Source of the DNA: a virus | DNA length: 32,296 nucleotides | Direction: 5' to 3' (one strand) | Virus record (IMG/VR): IMGVR_UViG_3300042541_000778 | Span: 1-32,296 of that record | Shown here: one piece after another, positions 13,187-18,774 of the stretch | Layout of the letters: each line of letters opens with the position of its first letter | Numbering within the stretch: position 1 is the stretch's first letter | Notes under the pieces: model-generated | What the model saw: only the letters and a program-made list of their open reading frames with translations | Databases searched by the model: none | Told to the model about the DNA's origin: nothing | Position numbers and translations under genes: made by a program

Positions 13187-13880
13187 GTAGTTTTTGGATT
13201 TGTTGTCGTGCTAATTCTATGTTTTCTAAATTGGTTTGATGCTTGCCTTTTGTAATATTATTAATTTCTTCTTTTTTAGCAAAAATTCCATTCCAATTAT
13301 TGGATATTGAATAATCAATGGCTTTTTCTAATTGATCATCTGTGGCAGATTCCCATGTCTTAATTAATGCCTGTTTTCCAATAGGTTTATAAGATTGTTT
13401 TTTCTCTTTTTTATAGTCAAACCATTTTTGAAAAATTAAATCTCTATTAGACAAAATTTGTCCAATGTCCTTATCTTTCTTACTTATATTATTATATATA
13501 TAGTCTTTATTACTTAAATCTTTATTACTATTATTTGATGGTTTTCCTGCTATAGGATTTTCCTGCATAGGAATTCCTGTATGTAGGGATTCCTTTATAG
13601 GAAATTCATGCAATAGGTACTCTATAACCCAATATCCAAAATTTGTTTGGTACCGGATTCGTGATAAATAACCTGCATTTTCTAACTCTTTTAGTGCAGC
13701 TGCAATGCTTGGTTTACCTTCCTTTACTTGGCTTGAAATTCGTTCCACAGAAAAATCCCAATCATCCGGTTTTGATTGAATATAGGCATAGATGCCCTTG
13801 GCTTTAAACGATATTTGATCGCTGTTTAATAGCGCATTTGGTACCGTTCCATACCTGTTTTTAATTCTTATTTTCTTCAT
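13143..13880 (-). CDS. Replication initiator-like protein with winged-helix domain
   Basis: 245 residues from ATG 13880. The N-terminal part reads KIRIKNRYGTVPNALLNSDQISFKAKGIYAYIQSKPDDWDFSVERISSQVKEGKPSIAAALKELENAGYLSR. This is a winged helix typical of phage and plasmid replication proteins. The middle is low complexity (KPSNNSNKDLSNKDYIYNNISK). The C-terminal part, FQKWFDYKKEKKQSYKP ... ALIKTWESATDDQLEKAIDYSISNNWNGIFAKKE, resembles the DnaD/replisome-organiser tail that contacts helicase machinery. An upstream-extended start would run through the leader hairpin, so 13880 is preferred. It has its own promoter (13984-14012) and a structured leader. Confidence 0.85.
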   Translation of the reverse strand: MKKIRIKNRYGTVPNALLNSDQISFKAKGIYAYIQSKPDDWDFSVERISSQVKEGKPSIAAALKELENAGYLSRIRYQTNFGYWVIEYLLHEFPIKESLHTGIPMQENPIAGKPSNNSNKDLSNKDYIYNNISKKDKDIGQILSNRDLIFQKWFDYKKEKKQSYKPIGKQALIKTWESATDDQLEKAIDYSISNNWNGIFAKKEEINNITKGKHQTNLENIELARQQIQKLHENGTYKNPFAIGD

Positions 13881-13883
13881 AAT

Positions 13884-13972
13884 AAAAAAGACCATCAATT
13901 AAATCCCCCAGATCTCACCTTGGGTTCAATAATGATGGCCTTTAAGACCGTTTATAGCTATGTTGTGAGATC
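13884..13972 (-). promoter_or_regulatory. Structured leader with pseudoknot/attenuator-like pairing before the initiator
   Basis: In RNA order: segment 1 GATCTCAC (13972-13965), GGTCTT (13949-13944), segment 2 AAGGCCATCA (13942-13933), segment 3 GTGAGATC (13918-13911), segment 4 TGATGGTCTT (13897-13888) running into six U (13889-13884). Segment 1 pairs with 3 (8 bp), and 2 with 4 (10 bp, one GU). Segment 2 can pair instead with the upstream GGTCTT. Stem 2-4 plus U-run looks like a terminator only four bases before the ATG. Confidence 0.6.
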
Positions 13973-13983
13973 GCTAAAGTTTA

Positions 13984-14012
13984 CAAATATACTATTTATT
14001 TGTTGATCGCAA
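13984..14012 (-). promoter_or_regulatory. Promoter for replication initiator
   Basis: TATATTTG (13991-13984) is an exact TAnnTTTG box, with TTG at 14012-14010, 18 bases upstream. It lies at the end of the 89-residue gene. Transcription would start near 13977, giving a leader of about 97 bases. Confidence 0.6.
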
Positions 14013-14261
14013 TGGCATAAAGTTAAAAAACCCTGCATATTGTGGATGATCATTAACAAATTTTCTTGCGTAATAAGCTGTGTAATTATTGCTAACCTTA
14101 AAGTATTCATTGGTTTTTACCAACTTATGCCACCGGATTTCTTCAATAATTGATTTACTGCCCATTTTTATTTTGCCTCTCTGGATATAGTCATAGGCAA
14201 TGTTCTTATAAACTTCGTAAATCTCTGGATGTTCCTGATCGTATTGCTGAAATGTTTTCAT
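13992..14261 (-). CDS. Conserved-looking phage protein of unknown function, 89 residues
   Basis: The pattern F.QYDQEHPEIYEVYKNIAYDYIQRGKIKMGSKSIIEEIRWHKL, followed by FKVSNNYTAYYARKFVNDHPQYAGFF, resembles a small protein I have seen in many phages and prophages, with the IRW...FK.NN.....AR.....P...GFF signature. No function is established to my knowledge. It overlaps the upstream membrane protein gene by four bases (ATGA). Confidence 0.82.
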   Translation of the reverse strand: MKTFQQYDQEHPEIYEVYKNIAYDYIQRGKIKMGSKSIIEEIRWHKLVKTNEYFKVSNNYTAYYARKFVNDHPQYAGFFNFMPLRSTNK

Positions 14262-14443
14262 TTGCGTAAAAAGAAAAAGACCAAAATAAAAATATAAAAT
14301 TCACATCCTACCAATACCATGGCAGGGATCATGGATTCAAACCATGAATAATTGAAAACACCTGTTAGCTTTAAAAAAACAGCTACAAATGTAATCACTA
14401 ACAAAATCTTGACTAATGGATTAAAATTAAAATTAAATATCAT
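14258..14443 (-). CDS. Small two-helix membrane protein, 61 residues
   Basis: Two hydrophobic segments at about residues 10-28 (LVKILLVITFVAVFLKL) and 37-58 (SMIPAMVLVGCEFYIFILVFFFL), ending RK. It overlaps both neighbours by four bases. Size and topology allow a small inner-membrane effector (superinfection exclusion or a holin-like toxin), but nothing specific is seen. Confidence 0.65.
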   Translation of the reverse strand: MIFNFNFNPLVKILLVITFVAVFLKLTGVFNYSWFESMIPAMVLVGCEFYIFILVFFFLRK

Positions 14444-14646
14444 ATTCCTAAATGATCATCAATGTGATTGAATTTATTATAAACTGCGTAACGATTATTA
14501 AGGTAAATCAATAACGATTTTTCCTCAATTTTAGCATCATTTGGTAGGATGCCATTTCGTTTATATTTCAAAACGACTTGCGTAATTTCTTCGATCAATT
14601 CAAGATTTCGTATTTCTTCGATCTTGATCCTGTGCAAAGCCGACAT
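14440..14646 (-). CDS. Protein of unknown function, 68 residues
   Basis: Soluble, charged and helical (IKIEEIRNLELIEEITQVVLKYKRNG, then EEKSLLIYLNNRYAVYNKF). Not recognised. It overlaps the next gene by four bases, and its first 47 bases overlap the 44-residue gene in another frame. Confidence 0.65.
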   Translation of the reverse strand: MSALHRIKIEEIRNLELIEEITQVVLKYKRNGILPNDAKIEEKSLLIYLNNRYAVYNKFNHIDDHLGI

Positions 14647-14734
14647 ATTTTAGCTTTAATAAGTTTTTATCTAACTCTTTAGCAATGTGCGCAAACACCT
14701 CATTAAAGGTGTACCCTAATTCGTTCTTTTTCAT
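14600..14734 (-). CDS. 44-residue protein overlapping two neighbours
   Basis: Starts at ATG 14734-14732, sharing ATGA with the stop of the 87-residue gene, and ends inside the following gene. Sequence begins MKKNELGYTFNEVFAHIAKE and has a helical, basic character (LDKNLLKLKY). It fills an otherwise empty gap of 84 bases and completes the overlap chain, which is why it is proposed. Confidence 0.5.
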   Translation of the reverse strand: MKKNELGYTFNEVFAHIAKELDKNLLKLKYVGFAQDQDRRNTKS

Positions 14735-14994
14735 TTTCTTATGTATTTAACGATTGACATAATAGGGATCCCTATGGATTTTCCCTCTAATGTTTTAAAA
14801 AATAATGTTCTATTTCCTTCGGTGGCAAGTTCTAACACTCCAGACAGATAGGCATCTTTATTACCTAATTTATACTGAATATCAAATTTACCTCCTAATT
14901 CTATGTCCTTATGTTTAAAGACTGAATTAGCTACCGAATAAATGGCCCTTAATTCGCCATGTCGTGTCGTGTACTGACCTACTATTTTTCTCAT
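14731..14994 (-). CDS. Protein of unknown function, 87 residues
   Basis: A beta-rich pattern (IVGQYTTRHGELRAIYSVANSVFKHKDIELGGKFDIQYKLGNKDAYLSGVLELATEGNRTLFFKTLEGKSIGIPIMSI) suggests a small barrel or OB-like fold, but no family is recognised. It follows the hairpin after the SSB-like gene and is followed by ATGA-coupled small genes. Confidence 0.7.
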   Translation of the reverse strand: MRKIVGQYTTRHGELRAIYSVANSVFKHKDIELGGKFDIQYKLGNKDAYLSGVLELATEGNRTLFFKTLEGKSIGIPIMSIVKYIRK

Positions 14995-15000
14995 AATTAA

Positions 15001-15029
15001 ATAATAAAGGCCGACATTTCAGCCGGCCT
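15001..15029 (-). terminator. Hairpin after SSB-like gene
   Basis: Minus strand AGGCCGGC, loop TGAAAT, GTCGGCCT (15029-15008): an 8-bp GC-rich stem with one GU pair, followed by TTATTAT. The U-tract is imperfect, so it is probably a partial terminator or a 3'-end stabiliser of the upstream mRNA. Confidence 0.6.
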
Positions 15030-15033
15030 ATGT

Positions 15034-15375
15034 TTAAAATGGTAAATCATCATCAGCATCCTCATTAACCCATGCACTTGGCTGTGGCTGTTGTGCTTTT
15101 GTTGCCACCATATTTGCTTTAGGATTTATTTCTGTCTGTACTTTAGTAGGATTTGCCATTGGCAGTTTAAAATTGCCTAAAATGGGCAACTTTTCGCCAC
15201 TTTCTCTTTCTTCTTTAGATTGGCTTTGTGTAATAAATCCATTATTACCATATTTATCTGGGATTTCATTCACAAATCCTGATAAATTTAGCCATGAATT
15301 GCCTTTTTTGTCGATTGTTAATCGTGATTGATCAATCTTATTAAAATTGATGCTAATGTTTGTTAATTGCCCCAT
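15034..15375 (-). CDS. Non-canonical single-stranded DNA-binding protein (SSB-like)
   Basis: 113 residues from ATG 15375, two bases after the upstream stop. The frame extends upstream to 15444 but only inside the preceding gene. The N-terminal part (LTNISINFNKIDQSRLTIDKKGNSWLNLSGFVNEIPDKYGNNGFITQ) is beta-rich, as in a small OB fold. A Pro/Gln/Asn-rich linker leads to NEDADDDLPF, the acidic tip by which bacterial SSBs recruit partner proteins. It lies one gene after the Sak3-like annealing protein, the usual company of phage SSBs. The core is not a recognisable classic SSB, so the call rests on the tail and context. Confidence 0.75.
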   Translation of the reverse strand: MGQLTNISINFNKIDQSRLTIDKKGNSWLNLSGFVNEIPDKYGNNGFITQSQSKEERESGEKLPILGNFKLPMANPTKVQTEINPKANMVATKAQQPQPSAWVNEDADDDLPF

Positions 15376-15376
15376 G

Positions 15377-15844
15377 TTATTTAACTGTTTTTTTGATTGA
15401 TGTTGTAGATTTTTTTGATGCCGGATAAAATTCGTGTGCCTCACCTGTGTCCGGATCCACTGTAGTGGTAAAATTGGTGATGGCCTTACAGAATCCCTCT
15501 ATTTCTTTTTGTTGCCTTTTAAGGAAACTAATTTGATCCTCTAAATCATTCCATTTCTTGGTGGCTGTGTAATCATAAGATGTGCCAACCTCTGCTATGG
15601 CAAATTCTACCCCATGCACATTGTGTTTGCCACCTAACTTATGCAGTTCATCAATTGATTTCTGCTTGATTCCCTTATCTACCGTTTCAAATAAAATCTG
15701 AAATTTAGATATGATGGCCAATTGCACCAATGGATCCTTTAAAGATACATCAAATTCATCCACCATAACTTGCGCCTGATGGATGATTTCTTGCTTATCC
15801 ATGTTAATGATCATGGATGGTTTTAATGTTAATTCATTTTTCAT
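15377..15844 (-). CDS. Protein of unknown function between annealase and SSB
   Basis: 155 residues. It is helical at the N-terminus (KQEIIHQAQVMVDEFDVSLKDPLVQLAIISKFQILFETVDKGIKQKSIDELHKLGGKHNVHGVEFAIAEVGTSYDYT). Then comes a coiled-coil stretch (WNDLEDQISFLKRQQKEIEGF) and a Ser/Thr/Lys-rich end. Not recognised. Its place between a Sak3-like annealase and an SSB suggests a recombination or ssDNA-handling accessory. The start overlaps the annealase stop by four bases and has the leader AAAAACCAATTAAA. Confidence 0.8.
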   Translation of the reverse strand: MKNELTLKPSMIINMDKQEIIHQAQVMVDEFDVSLKDPLVQLAIISKFQILFETVDKGIKQKSIDELHKLGGKHNVHGVEFAIAEVGTSYDYTATKKWNDLEDQISFLKRQQKEIEGFCKAITNFTTTVDPDTGEAHEFYPASKKSTTSIKKTVK

Positions 15845-16476
15845 TTTAATTGGTTTTTACGGTTAGTGAATAATTTTTGTACACTTTTTATTTGATATTG
15901 TGGATCTAATTCATTCCATAATTCTAATACATGGCCTAATTCAGTACAGGCATTTAGTGAATTAATTAATTGGGTTTCTTGATCTTTGTTTAATGAAATT
16001 TCTGCCACCTTTACATTAGATTTGGGTTCTGTAGGTGATTTATCCAAATCATTTGTATCAGGCAAATCCTCACCGGCATAGATATATAATCCCAATCCAA
16101 ACATTGCCAAATTTTTAACCAAACATCTCATAATGGTTTTATTAACATCAAATGATGTTGCTGCCTCCACTGTCTTATCACCATATTTAGTTTTATAGCT
16201 ATATGGTTTTTTAAGCATTGATTTATTTGCTCCATCCATAACAGGCAACCACATTTCTAATGTTTCACCTTCAATTGTTACTTCTGTATGGCACATAAAA
16301 CCTAATATTTCATCAAATTCAGTTTGTTTAATAACATATCGGGCATCTGGGCATTCTCTTTTAACTTCTGCCCATGCCCATGGCCATGATAAATATGTCA
16401 AATCTTTTTTCTTTTCGACATGGCCATTTACATTAATAGCTGATAATCTTTCAAATACGGATTTTTTCTTTTCCAT
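15841..16476 (-). CDS. Sak3-like single-strand annealing protein (DUF1071 family)
   Basis: 211 residues. DLTYLSWPWAWAEVKRECPDARYVI, MWLPVMDGANKSM and a central SFDVNKTIMRCLVKNLAMFGLGLYIYAGEDLP are hallmark blocks of the DUF1071/Sak3 recombinase family, which anneals complementary single strands in phage recombination and repair. The C-terminal 70 residues are a variable helical tail. No exonuclease partner of the classic Red/RecE kind is seen nearby, although a VRR-NUC nuclease is encoded downstream at 11276-11689. The leader AAACCAATAAGTAA precedes the ATG. Confidence 0.9.
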   Translation of the reverse strand: MEKKKSVFERLSAINVNGHVEKKKDLTYLSWPWAWAEVKRECPDARYVIKQTEFDEILGFMCHTEVTIEGETLEMWLPVMDGANKSMLKKPYSYKTKYGDKTVEAATSFDVNKTIMRCLVKNLAMFGLGLYIYAGEDLPDTNDLDKSPTEPKSNVKVAEISLNKDQETQLINSLNACTELGHVLELWNELDPQYQIKSVQKLFTNRKNQLK

Positions 16477-16671
16477 TTACTTATTGGTTTGGTTTAGGAT
16501 GTTAATAACTTTTTCTATTTCTGCATTAATTACAGGATCATTTACCTTTCGGCTAATAATACTCTGGATGTTATGGGGTTTAAACTCCCTTGCACTATGT
16601 GGCAAATAACCCATTTTATTTAGATTATCTGCCACCATTTGATGTATTTCGTACTGCTTTACTTTACGCAT
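16477..16671 (-). CDS. Protein of unknown function, 64 residues
   Basis: Basic, helical: VKQYEIHQMVADNLNKMGYLPHSAREFKPHNIQSIISRKVNDPVINAEIEKVINIL. The alternation of helices with a SAREFKPHNIQSII turn could be a small DNA-binding fold, but no family is recognised. It is directly adjacent to the annealase gene and overlaps its upstream neighbour by eight bases. Confidence 0.7.
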   Translation of the reverse strand: MRKVKQYEIHQMVADNLNKMGYLPHSAREFKPHNIQSIISRKVNDPVINAEIEKVINILNQTNK

Positions 16672-16861
16672 GATTGATTTGATTAGATTGGATTGGATCC
16701 GGTATATCCATGATTTGTACTAACCGGCCCCTAAATATGCGCCATTCTTTGTCTAAAAAAGATTGCGCCTCATTAAAGGTGTAAAATTCTTTGATCACCG
16801 TATAATATCCGGCATCATCACGAAATTTCATTTTCAAAATAAACGATTCTTCATTTTTCAT
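16664..16861 (-). CDS. Protein of unknown function, 65 residues
   Basis: Begins MKNEESFILKMKFRDDAGYY, then IKEFYTFNEAQSFLDKEWRIFRGRLVQIMDI: a short beta-beta-alpha-beta-like pattern. Not recognised. The ATG shares ATGA with the stop of the 42-residue membrane protein upstream. Confidence 0.7.
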   Translation of the reverse strand: MKNEESFILKMKFRDDAGYYTVIKEFYTFNEAQSFLDKEWRIFRGRLVQIMDIPDPIQSNQINHA

Positions 16862-16986
16862 GGTTTGATAATTGGTAGGATGTGGAACAATAATAAATAA
16901 ATAAAACTATAAATAGCAATGCCACCATATAATCCCTGTGGATCCTGATGGTGGAAATTTGTGATGTAATTAATGATTTTTTTCAT
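16858..16986 (-). CDS. 42-residue small membrane protein
   Basis: Starts at ATG 16986-16984 behind the leader TTCTTAAACC, and stops in the ATGA of the next gene. The N-terminal half is polar (KKIINYITNFHHQDPQG), followed by one membrane helix (GIAIYSFIYLLLFHILPII). It fills most of the gap between a terminator and the next gene. Function unknown. Confidence 0.6.
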   Translation of the reverse strand: MKKIINYITNFHHQDPQGLYGGIAIYSFIYLLLFHILPIIKP

Positions 16987-16999
16987 GGTTTAAGAAATT

Positions 17000-17026
17000 A
17001 AAAAATGCCATGGAATCTGCCATGGC
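17000..17026 (-). terminator. Intrinsic terminator after first early gene
   Basis: Minus strand GCCATGG, loop CAGATT, CCATGGC (17026-17007), then six T (17005-17000) after one A. The stem begins 12 bases after the stop of the gene at 17038-17403. Confidence 0.85.
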
Positions 17027-17037
17027 TCAGGATCTTA

Positions 17038-17403
17038 TTATATATTAAAATAAACACTTGCAAAAACTAAACCTTGACTTGACATCCATTTAGCTAATTC
17101 TAAATCTGATTTAGATTTTGAAATTTTAATTGGGTATTCAGTCAATTCATTATTTTTAAAAACAAATGATTTTAATCCACCATTATCAATGCAATTCATA
17201 TACTCCATTTTTTTAATTGAATTAATACCATTTGAGTTATAAATTGAATAAACTTCGTTTTCAAATTCATAAAATTTAACATTAGAAAACCATTTATTCA
17301 ATTGCATGATTTGCTTTTTCCACTCATAAGGATTGTAATCATTTCTTGAATGATTGATAGCTTGATCAGTTGTAATTTCAGTTAATTTAATTGAATTTTC
17401 CAT
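17038..17403 (-). CDS. Orphan early protein, 121 residues
   Basis: Begins MENSIKLTEITTDQAINHSR, and has YNPYEWKKQIMQLNKWFSNVKFYEFENEVYSIYNSNGINSIKKMEYMNC and a C-terminal SDLELAKWMSSQGLVFASVYF. Not recognised; no membrane segment. The frame opens up to 17463, but the promoter box at 17441-17434 lies inside that extension, so the ATG at 17403 with leader AAACCAATAAAAAAA is the real start. It stands alone between a strong promoter and a strong terminator, as expected for an early, highly expressed host-takeover or anti-defence protein; that role is inference. Confidence 0.8.
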   Translation of the reverse strand: MENSIKLTEITTDQAINHSRNDYNPYEWKKQIMQLNKWFSNVKFYEFENEVYSIYNSNGINSIKKMEYMNCIDNGGLKSFVFKNNELTEYPIKISKSKSDLELAKWMSSQGLVFASVYFNI

Positions 17404-17433
17404 TTTTTTTATTGGTTTATGTGTTGTGTGATG

Positions 17434-17464
17434 TAAATGTACTGCCTTATTTGATATTTCCAAA
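17434..17464 (-). promoter_or_regulatory. Strong Bacteroidota-type promoter
   Basis: TTTG (17464-17461), 19 bases, TACATTTA (17441-17434): the expected spacing and seven of eight consensus bases of TAnnTTTG. Transcription should start near 17427, about 24 bases before the ATG at 17403. Confidence 0.7.
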
Positions 17465-17524
17465 ACTTTTTAAAAGATTTTTAAAAAATAAATCAATAAT
17501 TATCCATCAATACTTTAAATATAA

Positions 17525-17550
17525 GAAAAAAGCACCTAAAATTAGATGCT
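17525..17550 (-). terminator. Intrinsic terminator after metallophosphoesterase
   Basis: Minus strand AGCATCTA, loop ATTT-type, TAGGTGCT (17550-17531; 8 bp with one GU), then TTTTT (17530-17526). It isolates the phosphoesterase gene from the promoter at 17434-17464. Confidence 0.75.
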
Positions 17551-17593
17551 CTTTTGCTTTTTTAACCCTATAAACCATTATGAATAAACGAAT

Positions 17594-18592
17594 TTACAAA
17601 ACTTTTCCATCTTTTATTACCTTGTTATGCACATTGCTTTTACCATTTTCAATTTCTACAATGGCAAAACCTTGATTATGTTGGGCCATTACCATGTATT
17701 TTGGTGATGTATATGTCAAACATCCTGTAGTGTATGTTTTTATGTACTCTTTAAATCCTGTTTTCTTCATGGCAAAACTTGTTTTATGAACATGGCCCAT
17801 TAACGCATTACACATTATTTTATTCATTAAATTTTGCGCAGGATTAACGCCACCGGATCCATATAATTCATGGCCATGTATTACCAACAGATCACCCATG
17901 TAGCACCCTTGCCAATCTTGCACCATGTTATAACCTAATTTTTCCAGATGGAAAAATATCTCAAATTGTAGATCATGGATCTGTGCAAATTCTTCGGCTT
18001 GATTCTGTAGGATTCTTGCATACCGGTTCTCATGATTTCCTAATTTAAAATAGATTGGAATATGTTTAAAAATATCCCTGATCCTTTGCATGAATTCTCG
18101 GCACATATCCACTTCCCTTGGAAAATCCCTTAAATCCGGATCTTTCTGATGGGCCGATAAGCTGTAAACATCGAAAATGTCCCCATTCAAATACAGGCAA
18201 TCTATTTGCTGATCCTTTAAATACTTAATTGCACAGGTCAATGATTCTAAATGATGGAATGGCACATGGATGTCTGATAAAATACCAACCTTTTTAAATT
18301 TATCTGGCAAATAGAAAGGTAAATGATCTTTACCTATAGATTCAGCTATTCCAAAATTCTCTAAACTATCTAAATTATAGTTTTTATAATCGCCACTTTG
18401 TTTATAATTCTGCCCTAATATAAATTCATTTTTGGCCCTTAACGTAATATTGTTATTGATCATGGCATCCTTTAACATTTTAGGACTTTTATAACCATAA
18501 TCTTGGAAATGTTCTTTATGAAAGCTGCTTAAATTTAGATGTGATTTGAAAAAATGATCTCGGATAATATTATATTTTTCCTCTTTACTCAT
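17594..18592 (-). CDS. Calcineurin-like metallophosphoesterase
   Basis: 332 residues. The catalytic domain runs from about residue 100 to 320 with all metal-binding motifs: D107 and H109 (ILSDIHVPFH), D138 (LNGDIFD), N186 and H187 (LGNHENR), H239 (VIHGHE) and H267/H269 (GHVH). Residues 1 to about 95 are an extra helical and basic segment (SFHKEHFQDYGYKSPKMLKDAMINNNIT) that may bind nucleic acid. Phage enzymes of this family cut phosphoester bonds in nucleic acids or nucleotides; the substrate here is unknown. The gene has its own promoter (18606-18633) and is bounded by terminators on both sides, so it is a single-gene unit. Confidence 0.92.
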   Translation of the reverse strand: MSKEEKYNIIRDHFFKSHLNLSSFHKEHFQDYGYKSPKMLKDAMINNNITLRAKNEFILGQNYKQSGDYKNYNLDSLENFGIAESIGKDHLPFYLPDKFKKVGILSDIHVPFHHLESLTCAIKYLKDQQIDCLYLNGDIFDVYSLSAHQKDPDLRDFPREVDMCREFMQRIRDIFKHIPIYFKLGNHENRYARILQNQAEEFAQIHDLQFEIFFHLEKLGYNMVQDWQGCYMGDLLVIHGHELYGSGGVNPAQNLMNKIMCNALMGHVHKTSFAMKKTGFKEYIKTYTTGCLTYTSPKYMVMAQHNQGFAIVEIENGKSNVHNKVIKDGKVL

Positions 18593-18605
18593 GATTAGTT
18601 TTTTT

Positions 18606-18633
18606 CAAAATTAGTCAAATAAACAAATACAAA
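18606..18633 (-). promoter_or_regulatory. Probable promoter of metallophosphoesterase
   Basis: TTTG (18633-18630), 16 bases, TAATTTTG (18613-18606), an exact TAnnTTTG box. The ACTAATTTTGA block is the same as the one before the protease gene. The ATG is 13 bases downstream of the box, so the leader would be only about 7 bases. Confidence 0.5.
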
Positions 18634-18651
18634 TAACATTTGTAAATTAAC

Positions 18652-18682
18652 AAAAAAGACCACTAACAATGTTAATGATCTT
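18652..18682 (-). terminator. Intrinsic terminator at end of tail operon
   Basis: Minus strand AAGATCATTAAC, loop ATT, GTTAGTGGTCTT (18682-18656), then TTTT: a 12-bp stem with two GU pairs and six T in all (18657-18652). The other strand also ends in a T-run. Confidence 0.85.
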
Positions 18683-18710
18683 TTTGCATCCCAACCTAAC
18701 CAATAAACAA

Positions 18711-18727
18711 CCCGATCAAAAATCGGG
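18711..18727 (-). terminator. Second hairpin at end of tail operon
   Basis: CCCGAT, loop TTTTG, ATCGGG, then TTGTTTATTGGTT. Six GC-rich base pairs 47 bases after the tail hub stop. With the stronger hairpin at 18652-18682 it forms a tandem transcription stop. Confidence 0.65.
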
Positions 18728-18774
18728 CCATTTATACAAACACAACCTATTTACTATGAAAACAAACTACTAAT

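Noticed and set aside
15376-15444. Extended start of the SSB-like gene at 15444
   Set aside because: The extra residues lie wholly inside the preceding gene and are His/Gln-rich; the ATG at 15375 immediately follows its stop.
17404-17463. Extended start at 17463 for the orphan early gene
   Set aside because: The extra 20 codons span the promoter -7 box and predicted transcription start, and the ATG at 17403 has the recurring AAACCAAT leader.
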